Origin: Drosophila persimilis
Lineage: Eukaryota; Arthropoda; Insecta; Diptera; Drosophilidae
DNA length: 64,000 nt
Assembly: GCF_003286085.1 (NCBI RefSeq)
Contig: NW_020825326.1
Span: 1,550,001-1,614,000 of the forward strand
Reading direction: 5' to 3'
The notes under the pieces are model-generated. The model saw only the letters and a list, made by a program, of their open reading frames with translations, was not told the DNA's origin and made no database searches. Both the position numbers and the translations under genes were made by a program. Within the stretch, counting starts at the first letter, position 1; each line of letters starts with the position of its first letter. Of the stretch, positions 31,431 through 43,620 are shown piece by piece.

Positions 31431-34399
31431 GGAACATTGCATTGTTAATAACCGTTGAATGGCGCTCTAGACCTCGCAATTGTTAATGAATAATTCAAGA
31501 AAAATTCCAATCAATTAAATCGCCGGGCTAATCCAGCAACAAAAATTACCTGTAGAGGAGGGAAGCACTGAACCCCGAACCCAGAAAAACACTAAATCCG
31601 GCAAGAATTTAGCAAGGCCACACTGGAAGCAAGCAGTGGAAAGCAGTGCCGTGTCGGATGCCTTGCCTTTGTGTGAAAGAGACCCATTTAAACCCATTTA
31701 AATAAACTAAAGCTGTACCTATAGATGATCCGATAGAGAAGAGAGAGAGGGGAAGAGGGAGAGGGAGAGCAGCTTTGTAGTACGCACAAATGAATCACAA
31801 AAGGGGACCATGAATCAGGGGAAAACCGACGAATACGGATTAAATACACATAGCACGGAGGGGGAGAACTAATGGGAATGCTACTAGGTCTACGCCTAGG
31901 CATGCATATCCTCCCGTTCGCATTCCGGCTCGGCGCATTCCTTGCCTCTGTTGGATCCCTTGAATTCCGCAGATGCAGTTCCTGGTCAACGACTGTGTGC
32001 CCCAAAATAGAGGGGCATTTTATACGTCGAATCAACTCAATTTAATGGGCAATTATTTTCAACAGGTGCGTTCCAGGTGTTGCCTTAGCGCCAAAATGGA
32101 ATCCCACTTGGGGCTATTACATACATAAATATGTACATCCATATGCCTAGTAGCGAAAGAACAGCAACATAACATAACATATAATTGATAATGAATGAAA
32201 GAAGCATACATCTAGTTTTCATTTCATTCAAGAGTGAAATAATGCAATTTATTCACGGAAAATCACTCCTTAATCTGCGGTCGCTATTAAGAGTTTCTTA
32301 ATACCGATATTTGTTCGTGAATGCCTTGTGATTAGGGAACGAACCAAACAACAACAAATTCCATGCCCCATGCCCCATGCCCCATGCACAACTCTAGACC
32401 TAATTTCCCCTCACGGAACGAACTCCCTTGAGCGCCCTTCCGTAATTCCGTATTTTTAAGAAAAAAAAAAAAAGCAATTAAATACTATCGGTAATGTTCT
32501 AAATAACTTAAATTTTAAAGCAGCGCAAGAAACTAATTGAATTCATTCGGATTTCGTGTCACTTTTATAGTAATGGTATTTCCATTGTGACTGAGCGATG
32601 GGAAAAGAACGGTTACCTTTACATATCCGATTTTGTTAATCTATTATTAGTATAGTTATTATTATTATTATTGGAGGGAAACCTATAATCCGTCATCTGC
32701 GGATTGTGGTATGCATTTGTTTCTTTATTTCGATGCTCGTATTTCGATGCTATTACGAATTACGCCTAGTTGAAGGGAGATACATACATACATATGTAAA
32801 TGGGAAAGCACAAACTGTTCAGCTTATGTTCGACACAGTCTTGCGCACCAACAGTACCATGATCCTGGGATGCAATAGTTCTGGGTAACTCTCACGATGG
32901 GCCGAAAAGATATGCCTATCTCGGCCGTTCCCTATTCTGGTTTTCATAATGATTCGATCTGCCCCGCCTGTTACATCTATCTCCGCGATGAGAGTATATC
33001 GCCCAATGTTCTCTATCAAATCACTGCTGCTCGCCCGTTGCCTAGCAGAGCTCAGATCTCTGCCTTGGCTCTGCTCTGGATTGCGTCGCATTGCTGCCAT
33101 GCTGCTGCTGCTGCTGCGGCTGCTGCTGCTGCTGCCGCTGCTGGCATCATTGTCAATGCTGATAGGCAAGTGGAAAAAGAAGAAGCAGCAGAGAGCATAA
33201 ACCAGTTCAATGCGCTTTGCGTTGTAGCTTTTTTGGGGTGGCAGCTGCTGCTGCTGGGCTGCGGATAGCACTTACAAAATTAAGGGGGTGGGGAGGATCC
33301 GGGGGAGAGAAAACCAACAATCAACCAAACCAACACAGAGAGATGGAGAGAGAGGCAAGCAGCGTAAGAGAGAGAGAGAGCGACACTTCATTTAGCACGC
33401 ACACACTTGTTACATAAATAACGGCGAATCGAGTGAGAAGCAACAAGAGCAGCAAAAAAAAAAAGAAGTCGCCTGCCTTCTGATGGCTAGCAGCAGCGTC
33501 GCAGCGTCGCAGCGTCGCAGCGATGCTTCAGCTGCTCTGCTGTTGCTCTGCTCAACTTTGAAATTATTGCGGCATGGCTGCGACGACAGCAGCTGAGCCG
33601 AGCCCAGCCTCGATTAGAATTTGGCTTTTTCTTATTGGAAGTAAAATACATAAAATACATACGATACCTCTGTCAAGTGGTGCAAAAACTGCTTGCTTGC
33701 TTGATGGTTTCTCTGCTTGTTGTTGTCGTAGTTTTAAATGTTTTTTGTTTTGTTGAAGAAAAAAACGTTTTTCACAATGCGAAAAAAAAATATTAAAATA
33801 AAACAGACACGCGCTCTCCTCTCTCTAAACACTAACACACCTGCACAGACTCTAGGCAGGCGCTTTTGTGTGTGTGCCTTTGTGTGTATTCACAGTTTTT
33901 TTTTTGTTTTTTGAGGTAATTTTGTTGTTGTTTTTGTTGATGTTTCTGTGGTTCCACTGTTTTTTTGCGCTCTTTTTATGAAATTTGTTGTGTATTTATT
34001 GTATTTATTTATGTTTTTTATGTGTGTATTTCTTGTCGCTGCTGTTGCTTTTGTTGTTGTCACTTCACAAGCAGTTTTTGCAGTTTATTTTACTGCTTCC
34101 ACTGCTTTTTCTCCTCATCATCGCTCATTCTTCTTTCCTTGTTGATTCGCCTACAATTTTTGCTCTCTCCTTCGCTCTTTCTCTTTCACACTAAATTTCT
34201 ACGTTTTCTCGTTGGCTCGCGCACGCACTTTTATTTCTCTTAACATTTGCGCTTCCGAAAAACAGAAAAAAAAATTATAACAGCAAAAAAATTTTGTTAT
34301 ATTTGAACAGAAGAAAAGGAAACAAGACAAAATTTCCGTTCAATTGGGATTCCGCTTTGCGCTTTGGAGGGGAGCGCCGCCACACAGCAACAACCTCAT

Positions 34400-36050
34400 A
34401 ATTAGGGATGAACGTTCAGAATATATTGTATATATCAATATATATTTGTATCAATATACATCAATATATCGATATTAATATTTGTTGATAATATATTTGA
34501 AGGCGATATTTTTTTGGTCAGGCTTTTCAGCACATTTTGTGGAATGTATCATCATAATAGAATCAACTCGTGCTGCCAAAACGCCATCCTTCGCATACAT
34601 TTATACTCAATAATACAATCTTATCTAACATTTGTGTGTTTCTTACTAACGCGACCCGATGAGAGCCGATAGTACGAATTCCCACCCGAAAAGGCATTCG
34701 GTTCGCGCCGACCATAATTCTATATGAATTGATATTTACTCACTGTGTTTATCATCACAATCAATACGATCCTTGTTGAGCCGAAGGATCAAAGAGCCGA
34801 AACAAAAACAAGCTTGAAAAATGTAGAATCCGTCAACGCTAAAGTAGTTTATTCTGTTGATTTTCATGCATGAACATTTTTGCAATTACCCAAAGTCGTT
34901 CTCTGGTCTGTTGGTCAGTCTGCTCCGGGAACTGTCGCAAAAATTTCTGTTAAGACGTCTTGCTTGTGTTAGCACATCAATATACTGTATGGTACTGTAT
35001 TTATGGTATGGTATGGTTAGTGGTCAGGGAAAATCGACGCTATTTTTCTGTGCCCATATACCTTATTCACACTGGCCACCATCCATTTCTGCAATTTCCT
35101 CTCCACAAATTTCTCAGTATTTCCACCATCCCTGTGGGATGTTACTCTTCTATGCGATGTTTAGTCGATAGTTTACAAATGCAGCCCTAAAAAGCAATGA
35201 ATTGCAATATAAAAAACTCGCGCGTAAAACATATTTAAAATTTCAAATCCTACATGAACAAAGGAATATATCGCTGAAAAATATCGATATATTTAATATT
35301 TTTTAATATATTATAACGCTGATATTGAATCCAGCTTGTTACAATAGTTCTCATAAAGAAAACAAAAAACAACAGTTTTTACATATTATAAAATATATAA
35401 ATGAGGCATCCGTACGTTTTTTCTTCTTTGTTTTAATTATTTAAAAAAATTTAATTTATTTTGGATTTTAGTGTTTTAGTACAAATATTAGATAATTTTT
35501 GTATGTTCCCCTTTTTTTTGTTTTAGATATTATTTAAAAAACTAAAATTTATTTTCGATTTCAATAGTTAGAATTATAGCGATCTTTCAGTCTATTGAAA
35601 AATTGGCGCTCTCATTTTCGGAAAACTTTCTCAAAACGGAAACTTTTTCTCATCGAAATATAACGCAAACGAATATTAAATCCAAATGAAAAAATGCTAC
35701 TTACTGATGCATTAACATTTAATTCACATCATTGCAATGTGTCCCGGGCCTCCCGGATAACAGGTAGGGGCTCCGCCTCCGAGAACTTTCGGTGATACGG
35801 CTTTTTGTCGCGCACCACACCATGTGAAGAACCATCTGCAGGGCTGGGCCAGTGGTCAGGGGCCTGCCGGTGGTTCCACGCCACCCACACCAATATTCCC
35901 AGCCGTGTTATCTTCAGTAGTACGACAATATAACATGGTACGCGTCGACCAGCCGGCTAGAGCCTTGGGTTTCATCTCGAATGCCTGCTGCTAATCTGCT
36001 CGTGGTGCATATTCTGGAACTGCAGCATCCATCCATAGTACCCCATTACA
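34400..36050. other. Intergenic AT-rich DNA
   Basis: No gene seen. It contains AT-rich stretches with repeated ATATCGATAT-like motifs (about 34430-34500 and 35280-35300). A GC-richer block at about 35740-36050 looks like repeat-derived sequence, but I could not identify it. Confidence 0.5.
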
Positions 36051-36059
36051 CATCCTGTA

Positions 36060-36215
36060 CTCTTTGAAAACCGGGTATAGAAAGGACAGAGTTGCCTGAG
36101 ATATCACCTCAATAAATTTAAACTAGAGATAGAATCTTGTAGGTTCAGTAGAATGGAGCACGAAACAACGCAACATATTCCATTTGAATGCCCACCAAAA
36201 GGAGATCTCAAATTT
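36060..36215 (+). mobile_element. Small LINE C-terminal remnant
   Basis: Plus-strand reading gives LNKFKLEIESCRFSRMEHET followed by TQHIPFECP. The C...H...C pattern with HIPFECP resembles the C-terminal zinc-like motif of jockey/R1-type ORF2. Very short and isolated. Confidence 0.5.
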
Positions 36216-36794
36216 GAGGGAGCCACAGTGCACCCTAACAGGATTTCACATCCACTTTGCAGGCCGGATACGGATACGACATACGGATACGTGTATGTAC
36301 ATTTACATATTTATATAGGAACATATGTATAAATATTTAAAAATATCACCTTTTACTTTTATCTTTGCTTCATATCCTTTTTTTAACCGTACTTCGAACC
36401 CTCTCGCTCTCCCTTCGTACGGACAGGTAGTTGCCGTCCGATTCATCTGGCTACTACTATCCACTCCTGTGATATCCTAATGTATCCAAACGACCACTTT
36501 TGTTGGCCAAAACCTAATTTTAAAAAGTAAAACTTTGATCACTCTGCATTAGAAAAAGAGTGATCATCAAAGCTGCGTACCAGAAAATTACATAGATGTC
36601 ACCACATTCGCAAAATCAGCTGTTCAACCCAGCTGTTGTTATCGAAAAGCACGTGCAGTGAAAAATATCATATTCATAATTTGACTTTTGCTTTCTTTAT
36701 AAATAATATCATTTTAACCAGATCTCAAATTTGCCTCGGATAAAATTGGTCAGGCAATAACAATTTTAATTTTGGTGCAAATAGCAAAAATATG

Positions 36795-36842
36795 TGAAAA
36801 CATAATCCGCAAATGTAAATGAAAAACGGAGCCTGCCTGATT
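36795..36842. repeat. One end of an inverted-repeat element (same family as 59942-60571)
   Basis: The stretch ending GAAAAACGGAGCCTGCCTGAT matches, as reverse complement, the first ~45 bases of the element at 59942, including its subterminal CATAATCCGC. The other end was not found nearby, so this is a fragment or a diverged copy. Confidence 0.7.
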
Positions 36843-38450
36843 AATAACAACTTGAAATCTGTCAAAAATTGAAAAACGACAAGAAAAATTAAATTTTGTG
36901 ATGAATTTTAATCAGTCGGTATCTAGAAGTTGTGATGTCTTCGTAATTGTAGAATAAAGTGAGTCGTTCAGCACCTGCCAACTTGTAATGAAAACTAGTT
37001 TCTAAAAAGGTATACAAAATGAGTCCTACGTAGTCTTACCCTGAAACCTTTTGTGTGTCGTAGATTGATATATTCTCGTTGAAATGTATATAGTAAGAAA
37101 TTCCACTTTTCACCACAATTCTTGAAATTTTCATTTGAATAAATCGTAACCTCAAATTCGAAAATGAAGAGTTGTTTGCCGTATGGGATTCAGAGATGGG
37201 TAGGGAAAATGCGGTACTCAAATTTTTGAAAACGACTCTTAATGGCGACATACATGTCAGTTGAATTGAAAATTTGTTATCGTTCGGCAACGAAACGGGA
37301 AAAATGCAGGTCAGATTCAAAGTTGTTTGAACGAAAATATGTAGATTGGCCAAAAGTCTTAAAGTCAGTGGGACGCCCTGTACTGTTATATTCCAAAAAA
37401 GATCGCAGAGCACAAAGAAGGCAAATCTTATTGTATCAGAGGGAGGAAAAATGAATTTATTGATTCAAGCGGCAAGCATGGCCCCACGAAAACGAGGCAA
37501 ATACGAGCACGCATTTGTTTTAAAACGTTTATATTTATGCCCAGAGAAGGCTAAATTAGTTCGTAAGGCTGTACAGGACCCAGTCGGAAAGCCGGCACCT
37601 ATCTTACCTAACGAGGCGTTAGCCCTGCTTTTAGACAAGGATCTCTGCAAATATCAGTATTGTTTTTTAAATACACTGCTTATCGATTTATATACAAAAC
37701 AAAAAACTAAATACAAAAATCTTGTTTCGTTCGTGAGTTATTAATTTTGGCCAACATAGGTGGTCGTTGGGACCATAGTCTACCATTGTAGCATTTTATT
37801 GGTGGAAGCCATTGTTAAACACGTGTTCGTGAGCGGAATCTAAGAATATAATTATTTAATAATATATTATTTATAATATAATAAAATTGTTTAATAGAGA
37901 ATATACGAATATAACTAGCGAATGTACAGATGTGCATGCAAATGGGAATTAAGGGTCCGGTCCCGAACATACGTTCATAGAAAACAAAAATTGTACCCAG
38001 GTTTTTCATATCCGATTCGAAATATTTGTCGATTTTAGCTTAATCTAGTATAATCGAAAACTCTGCAGAACGGGTTGGAATATTCGAAAGCAATTAAGTT
38101 ATTTGAAAAGATGATTTATATAAGTTTCTATCGATTATTTACACAATAGGATATCTCTATTAGTGCTCCCATAAATCACATCATAGTTCCTTAACCAACA
38201 GCTTAGTTTGCTTTTGCTTATCTTAATAGGTTTTCAGATCCAGGTTCATGATATTATATGCCAAATGGTTAAATTTGCTTTCAATCAATTACAAAAAAAT
38301 ATCGCTATATTTCCGCGGAAAGGCCAATATGTACAAAATACATAATAATGCATTTCATACATGACTTTATATTAGGATAATTGTCATTAGGGTATTCAGC
38401 GTGCATCGTGTCAATAAGCAAATATTTTGAAAGTAATTTGTTTATGAAAT
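36843..38450. other. Intergenic DNA with one unexplained ORF
   Basis: AT-rich. The only notable item is a 132-codon frame at 37346-37744 (from an ATG at 37346; a second ATG is at 37451) with a non-repetitive middle (KYEHAFVLKRLYLCPEKAKL). I do not recognise it. It may be a fragment of a transposon protein. Confidence 0.35.
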
Positions 38451-38459
38451 GTTATCGGC

Positions 38460-38860
38460 TCTGAAATCGGCTACTTTTCAAACTCCGTTCCTCGAACGTT
38501 CTTCTTGCGTCGCGAACTTGAGTCTTGAAGAGACTCTCCATAACGTTGCACCCTGCCCTTCAGCTTCAGGCGTTAAATTTCACGCCTATGATCACCACCA
38601 TAGCGATGCTCCAGGGCACGCTTTACGGCCGTTTGTCCCATTGACTTAGTCTATATTCGAGCCGATTTTCAAGACGGGTTTCGAGTCGGCTTTCCATTTG
38701 CTTTATCCTCACGCCCAGACGATTTTCCGATTGTCTGATCTCTTCATTCAGACGCTCAACTGCTTTTGAGTCTTCCTGGAGTTTCTGATCAACGTTGGCC
38801 CATTTCTCTGCCATTTGTTTTGCCATAGCTTCTTCTTTCTGTAACTGACTTTATTATCTG
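38460..38860 (-). mobile_element. gag remnant of an LTR retrotransposon
   Basis: Minus-strand reading starts MAKQMAEKWANVDQK, continues as a coiled coil (RIKQMESRLETRLENRLEYR) and then gives ALEHRYGGDHRRE and RLKLKGRVQRYGESLQD before breaking up. This resembles the capsid segment of Drosophila LTR-retroelement Gag. It has an internal stop and no pol nearby. Confidence 0.55.
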
Positions 38861-39163
38861 AAAAGACTGACGTTTTGTAATGAATGGTATGAAAACCTAC
38901 TTAATCTGCCTAGCTTTACCCTTCTCCGCAAAAAATTTGATTTGCTTTCTTGCTGTTATTTTTTATTAGTGGTGATAGTGGCTTCAGATGCCAAATATTA
39001 CGAATAGACACACTATGCCCTTATGCTTATCCTGTGTAAAACAAAACTGCGTCTCCGGCAAGAGGCAAAGACGCATAACGCAGCCCTAGTGTAAACAGCC
39101 TATTTGATTTTTTTTATAAGTTATAACAATTCATCTGTGTTCAATGAAGCTGTGAGCCACTGT

Positions 39164-39202
39164 TATCGATATATATTTAACAAACACCACACACTATCGA
39201 TA
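39164..39202. promoter_or_regulatory. Two DRE motifs upstream of the PAP phosphatase gene
   Basis: TATCGATA occurs at 39164-39171 and again at 39195-39202, about 450 bases before the start codon. DREF-bound DREs mark housekeeping promoters in Drosophila. Confidence 0.6.
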
Positions 39203-39650
39203 GCCTGGAACAGCTGGTGGTTATTGTCTATTGCCGTTTCCGCATTAATTCGGCCACTTGTTTTTGTTTGTTTGTCTTAAAGCCCCTGACGAAGTGGGGT
39301 ATACGAAAACGCGCAACGTGGACGTGTTAGAGCAGCAGCTCTGCCGCTGGCGGCACGTTTGCGTTCTAATTTTTCTGCCTCTTCATTTTGCCCAGGTGGA
39401 TTGTTGTTGGCTTAGCTGGTACTGCTGTGCTAGAGTCGAAGGCAAACAGAAGAGCCACAAATACAGCCACGGCTAGAGATACAGATACTGATACAGATAC
39501 AGATACAATACAGCCAGAGATACAGATACAGCATCAAAGACATTGGTGATCTGGCAGTGCCCCGCCGCTGCCAGTCTCTGACGTTCTCCTCGCCGCTCCG
39601 CTAGTCAACCGCTCCGCTGGTCTCACCTGCTGCCGACCTCTCAACTCCCG

Positions 39651-40797
39651 ATGTGCTTCACCAGCAGCCAGAGCACCAGTAAGATGAACGGACGCTCCAT
39701 ACGTATCAATCGGGTGCCAGCCACCATTTTCGCCATCCTGCTGACCATTGTGCTGGTCTATTTTCTGAACTTCCACCAGGAGGAGCGGCCGGCCATCTAT
39801 GGCAAGCTGCGCAGCGACAATCCCAACCGGGTGAACCTGCGCAAGATGCTGATCGCCGCCATCCAGGCTTCGCAGCGCGGCGGTCTCGAGGTGCTCGACG
39901 TGGCCCGCTCCCGGCAGCTGAAAGAGCGGAGCAAGGGCCAAACGGACGAAGGCGTAAACGATCCGTTTACCGATGCCGACGGTCGTTCGCACTGCGTCAT
40001 GAAGCAGGGCCTGCAGCGCATATTTCCACGTGTCCGCATATTCTCAGAGGAGGACAAGGAGCACTGCAAAGAGTCGCACAGCTACGATCTGGATCCCACG
40101 GTCCTGCATGAGACCGCCCAGGTGCCGGACGTGTCTGTCAATGCCCAGGATGTCACAGTCTGGGTGGATCCTTTGGATGCTACCAAGGAGTTTACTGGTA
40201 AATTAAATATAACCTCTTAAATTGCCTCAATTAACGGAATCCTCTCCCCGATCTGCAGAGGAGCTGTACGAGTATGTCACCACCATGGTGTGCGTGGCCG
40301 TGGCCGGTCGTCCCGTGATTGGGGTTATCCACAGCCCCTTTAATGGCCAGACTGCATGGGCCTGGGTGGGTAACTCCATGTCCGAATATCTCGCAGGACT
40401 TCATCCGCCGCATGGCCAGGAGAATGAGTTGCCCATCATCACCGTTTCGCGCTCGCACACCGCCGGTGCCAAGGATCTAGCCCGCGGCATCTTTGGGGAG
40501 CAGGTCAATCTGCTGACGGCCGCCGGGGCCGGGTACAAGGTGCTCCAGGTGGTGGCTAACAATGCGACCGCCTACCTGCACACCTCAAAGATCAAGAAGT
40601 GGGATATCTGTGCCGGAGATGCCATACTGCACGCCCTGGGCGGCACCATGACCACTCTCAACGACCAACTGATCCGCTACGGCCCGGATGAGTCGCCGGT
40701 TAACACGGAGGGACTGCTGGCCACTCTGGAGAAGCACGACAAGTACATGGACCAGCTGGTCAAGTACCGCACTGCGCACAACGGCCAGCTAACGTAG
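39651..40797 (+). CDS. Golgi-resident PAP phosphatase-like protein (IMPAD1/BPNT2 family)
   Basis: Predicted to hydrolyse 3'-phosphoadenosine 5'-phosphate, the by-product of sulfotransferases, in the Golgi lumen. Two exons: 39651-40197 and 40259-40797, with a 61-base intron (TTTACTG|GTAAAT ... tctgcag|AGGAGC); 361 residues, close to human IMPAD1 (about 359). A type II membrane anchor (VPATIFAILLTIVLVYFL) lies near residues 23-40. Li-sensitive phosphatase motifs: SEED (about 132), WVDPLDATKEFT (about 169-180) and WDICAGDAILHALGG. These are the metal-binding E, DPLD and WDxxAG elements of the inositol monophosphatase fold. A second ATG at 39684 could serve instead. Polyadenylation signal AATAAA near 41025. 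I expect orthology to a D. melanogaster X-linked CG gene but give no symbol. Confidence 0.9.
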
Positions 40798-41407
40798 TAG
40801 TTGTAGTTTCTAAAGACGGAGCCCTTTCCTAGCTCCTGCTCTTAGGCCAATCTTCCATGTGCTACTGCTCCATGTGATCCCGCTTCTGCACTGCTCAAGG
40901 TCGAGTCGTGTGTGCTCTTACTTCCATTTCTCAAAGGCCGAACCCATCGACCATCGACCCTCGCATCGATCTGTTCATTGCTTGGGCAGCATATACAGCA
41001 TACGAGAATAGTTCTAAGTTCTACAATAAAAACCTGTTTTTTTTTCGTAATTCACGCCTATCTTATTCTTGTTGTCTGTCTGATGGGATGGGGCGACCGC
41101 ATCGTGAACCCCGAGAAACCGGGGTGAACAGCTCTGAAGAAAGTCGCTTTGAGTGGGGAGCATTGTGGGCTTTTTTGAATTGGGCGCGCGCACGGCTGCC
41201 TTCGATTGCGATAGCACCTGCAATCGATTCCAATTACATTGCGTTCTGACAGCTTTTTGTGTTTTTTTGTTTTTTTTGTGCGCTTGTGCTTGTCTTGTGC
41301 GCATCGTCGTGTCGTCTGGGTCTGCATATTTTTTTGTGTGAGTGTGTGGGTGTGTTTTTTTTGCGGACGCCGGCTGGATAAGTCGATGGAAACTGTGGAG
41401 GAGAGAA

Positions 41408-43018
41408 ATGAATAGCAGCGTCACTGGCTGCAAGCGCATCCACAGCATCGAAGTCGAGCAACTACAGGACTCTGAAGAGGTGCAGCACAGCTTTCTGCTG
41501 ATCAAGGGCCGGCTGGAGCCCAAGTGCAGCGCGGCCAAGCAGCTAAAAGCGACCCTCGAGCTGCGCGACGAGTCGCTGGAACAGCTGACGCAGTTGTCCA
41601 GCGCTGGGGAGTTCAAGCTCCTCTTTGATTTGCACAAAGGAGAGAGAGAGAGGCAGGAGGAGCCTGCAGTGACCTCCAGAGCCTGCCTCCTGCAGCTGCG
41701 CTCTTGCAGCGGCTCGAGGCTGATTCGATTCACCTACAAGCCACGCAGCAGCCCCTACCGTGTGCAGCCCCTTTACATAGTGTGCCAGGACGAAAAGGAG
41801 GAGGAGCAGGAACAGGAGCAGGAAAAGGAAAAAAACGCACGTTCAGATCACTCTGCCCGCTGCTCACTTATCGATCTTAATCTGCGACTGGTGCAGTGCA
41901 TTTACGCCCACAAATTGCACGCGGCCGGGTTTGCCAATCGCACCTTTACCCTTAACGGCCCCTGTCGCCTCTTCCGCAGCCAACTGACTACCGAAGAGAC
42001 CCTCGCCAAGACCGAGGACGAGCTGTGGCAGCACTTTGCCGGGGAGATCCTCTCCTGTGCGCAGTGGGGCCAGCAGCTACATCTCAAGTTTGTCGCGTTT
42101 GTGGCCTGCACGCGGTACGACGGCGCGGCAGTAGCGGCCAGCGGAGACCTCTCGTACGCGAACATCCGGCGACACTTGCGCGGCCACGCCGCATTGGGGG
42201 GCGGAGGATTGGCCCTCTTCGGGAGTGCGCACTTCTATTCCTGGCCGCGAGCATTCGCGGAGATCGGAGACTGCGTGCGCAGCGCAGAGCGAGTGGACGT
42301 CGCGCGGCTGCCGGACGAAAGCAACTACCGACGCACCTACGGTGGCGTCTACGCCAGCACCCTGGGCGCCGTCTGCCACGAGCTGGGTCACTGCTTTGAC
42401 CTGGGCCACACCCTGAACGGTGTGATGGGCCAGGGCTTCGACTACCTCAACCGCGTCCTCACCGTTGACCAGGTCACCGAGCATTTGCCGCAGCGAATTG
42501 TGGACCAGTCGTACTCGTCCGCCACGCTGCCAGCAGCAGGAGCAGCAGCAGGGACCAATACTCGCAGTCGGCTCACCCAACTGAAGTTGAAGCAGCCTAG
42601 CAGCCAGCTTCTGGACAATTACCACGGCCAGCGGCGCAACGATAGCTTCTACTTTGCCCGCAACTGTGCCGTGATACTGGCCCACCACCGCTGGCTGAGC
42701 CCGAACCCTCCCTCTGCCACTGAGACGGCGGCGGCCATCCACCTGTCCAAGGCCAGCCGCGAGATCGTGTCCTCGACGCCGCTGCGGCTCGTCGAGCTGC
42801 GCTGCAACCTCAACAGCCTGGTGGCCCACTACGAAGAGCTGTGCGCCGGCGACAAGCAACAGCAGGAGCACCGCTTCCAGCTACCCGCCTCCCTGTGGCA
42901 CCTCCTGGCCGAGCAGCGCACGCACTACGTCTTCGTCCTGACCGCGTCCGGAGACACCAAGAGATTGGCCTGCGACGACGCCGAAGCCGAAGCCGAGGCC
43001 GAGGCCGATTCCCACTAG
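41408..43018 (+). CDS. Zinc metallopeptidase, PF12044-type (YIL108W-like)
   Basis: Single-exon coding region of 536 residues from ATG 41408 (context GAGAAATGAATAG). The catalytic motif CHELGHCFDLGHT lies near residues 321-333: HExxHxxxxxH, with two zinc His plus Glu and a third His, followed by a Met-containing VMGQGFDYLN segment. This extended motif and the size suit the poorly studied 'putative peptidase family' of yeast YIL108W. No signal peptide or membrane segment, so probably cytosolic. The N-terminal third contains an acidic EEEQEQEQEKEK run and the C-terminus ends in an AE-dipeptide run. The TAG stop is directly followed by GTGAGT, a strong donor, pairing with ctcctttgcag at 43106-43116; this predicts a 98-base intron right after the stop. 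The natural substrate is unknown. Confidence 0.82.
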   Translation: MNSSVTGCKRIHSIEVEQLQDSEEVQHSFLLIKGRLEPKCSAAKQLKATLELRDESLEQLTQLSSAGEFKLLFDLHKGERERQEEPAVTSRACLLQLRSCSGSRLIRFTYKPRSSPYRVQPLYIVCQDEKEEEQEQEQEKEKNARSDHSARCSLIDLNLRLVQCIYAHKLHAAGFANRTFTLNGPCRLFRSQLTTEETLAKTEDELWQHFAGEILSCAQWGQQLHLKFVAFVACTRYDGAAVAASGDLSYANIRRHLRGHAALGGGGLALFGSAHFYSWPRAFAEIGDCVRSAERVDVARLPDESNYRRTYGGVYASTLGAVCHELGHCFDLGHTLNGVMGQGFDYLNRVLTVDQVTEHLPQRIVDQSYSSATLPAAGAAAGTNTRSRLTQLKLKQPSSQLLDNYHGQRRNDSFYFARNCAVILAHHRWLSPNPPSATETAAAIHLSKASREIVSSTPLRLVELRCNLNSLVAHYEELCAGDKQQQEHRFQLPASLWHLLAEQRTHYVFVLTASGDTKRLACDDAEAEAEAEADSH

Positions 43019-43116
43019 GTGAGTAATCCCAGTATCTCCGAATGATGCACGACTTTGCGGCTGCTCTCACTCAATGACCACCAATGACCACCAGTTGAAC
43101 GGAGTCTCCTTTGCAG
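43019..43116 (+). other. Probable 3' UTR intron of the metallopeptidase gene
   Basis: Donor TAG|GTGAGTAAT lies exactly at the stop codon; acceptor ctcctttgcag|GACAGG. The intron would remove 98 bases and leave the protein unchanged. Confidence 0.6.
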
Positions 43117-43184
43117 GACAGGACTGAAGGAAACCATAGACATATTCTAGAAAAAACGAGGGGGGACGTTGATGGTCGCAGCTG

Positions 43185-43620
43185 CGGCCGCGACTCTACA
43201 TTTATACCACCGCCAGAGGGCGCAAACATTGCACGACGAAGAGTGTGTGAGAGAGAGACAGAAATGCAGCTAAAGCTACCGCTATCGAAGCCACTGAAAT
43301 ATCACTTGTTCCTTCTGGCTATAATAATGCTCTGATCTGATTCAGTCTGATTCTGCAGTCTAGCAGATGTGAGCATGCTCTACTTCTCTGGGTTTTCGCA
43401 TATTTTGCATATCTTTATAGGCAGACGCTCATATAACAGGAGTCTGGATACAAAATCAGTTTTCTCTAGCTCTTGTAGTCTCTGAGATTTGGGACAGACA
43501 GAAGGATATGGCCATATCGACTCGGCTGGTGGTGCTGATCAAGAATATATGTGCCTTACGGGGTCGGAAACGCTTCCTTCTGGGTGTTACACAATCCACA
43601 TCCCCCACAACCATAATATA
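43185..43620 (+). mobile_element. DINE-1-like element copy
   Basis: Parallels the copy at 47750: CCGCCAGAGGGCGCAAACAT, then TTGTTCCTTCTGGCTATAAT, CTGATCTGATTCAG, AGTCTCTGAGAT, GGCCATATCGACTCGGCTGG, GCTGATCAAGAATATATGTG and TTCTGGGTGTTACACA in the same order. Divergence between copies is considerable, so they are old or of different subfamilies. Confidence 0.72.

Larger units (their letters stand above)
29286..34400 (-). other. HDAC4: Upstream HDAC4 intron and putative 5' UTR region
   Basis: I see no convincing coding exon here. The minus strand near 33270-34350 looks like fly 5' UTR (A-rich, CAA/CAG runs). It ends at a good donor, TTTT|GTAAGTGC at about 33267, which could splice to the start exon at 29285; another donor-like site is CTACAG|GTAATT near 31549. 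The transcription start would be near 34.3-34.4 kb. This is inference only; RNA 5' ends would settle it. The stretch also holds a DINE-1 fragment, a LINE fragment and GA-rich tracts, listed separately. Confidence 0.3.

Noticed and set aside
32819-33271. 150-codon minus-strand ORF with Ser and Gln runs
   Set aside because: It overlaps the putative HDAC4 5' UTR; content is simple repeats plus unremarkable sequence, with no domain and no good splice link in frame to the start exon.
36531-36582. Imperfect hairpin (CTTTGATCACTCT ... AGAGTGATCATCAAAG)
   Set aside because: Arms are short with a bulge and too AT-rich to call a miRNA precursor or terminator.
42077-42871. 264-codon minus-strand ORF
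   Set aside because: Antisense shadow of the metallopeptidase gene in GC-rich coding DNA.
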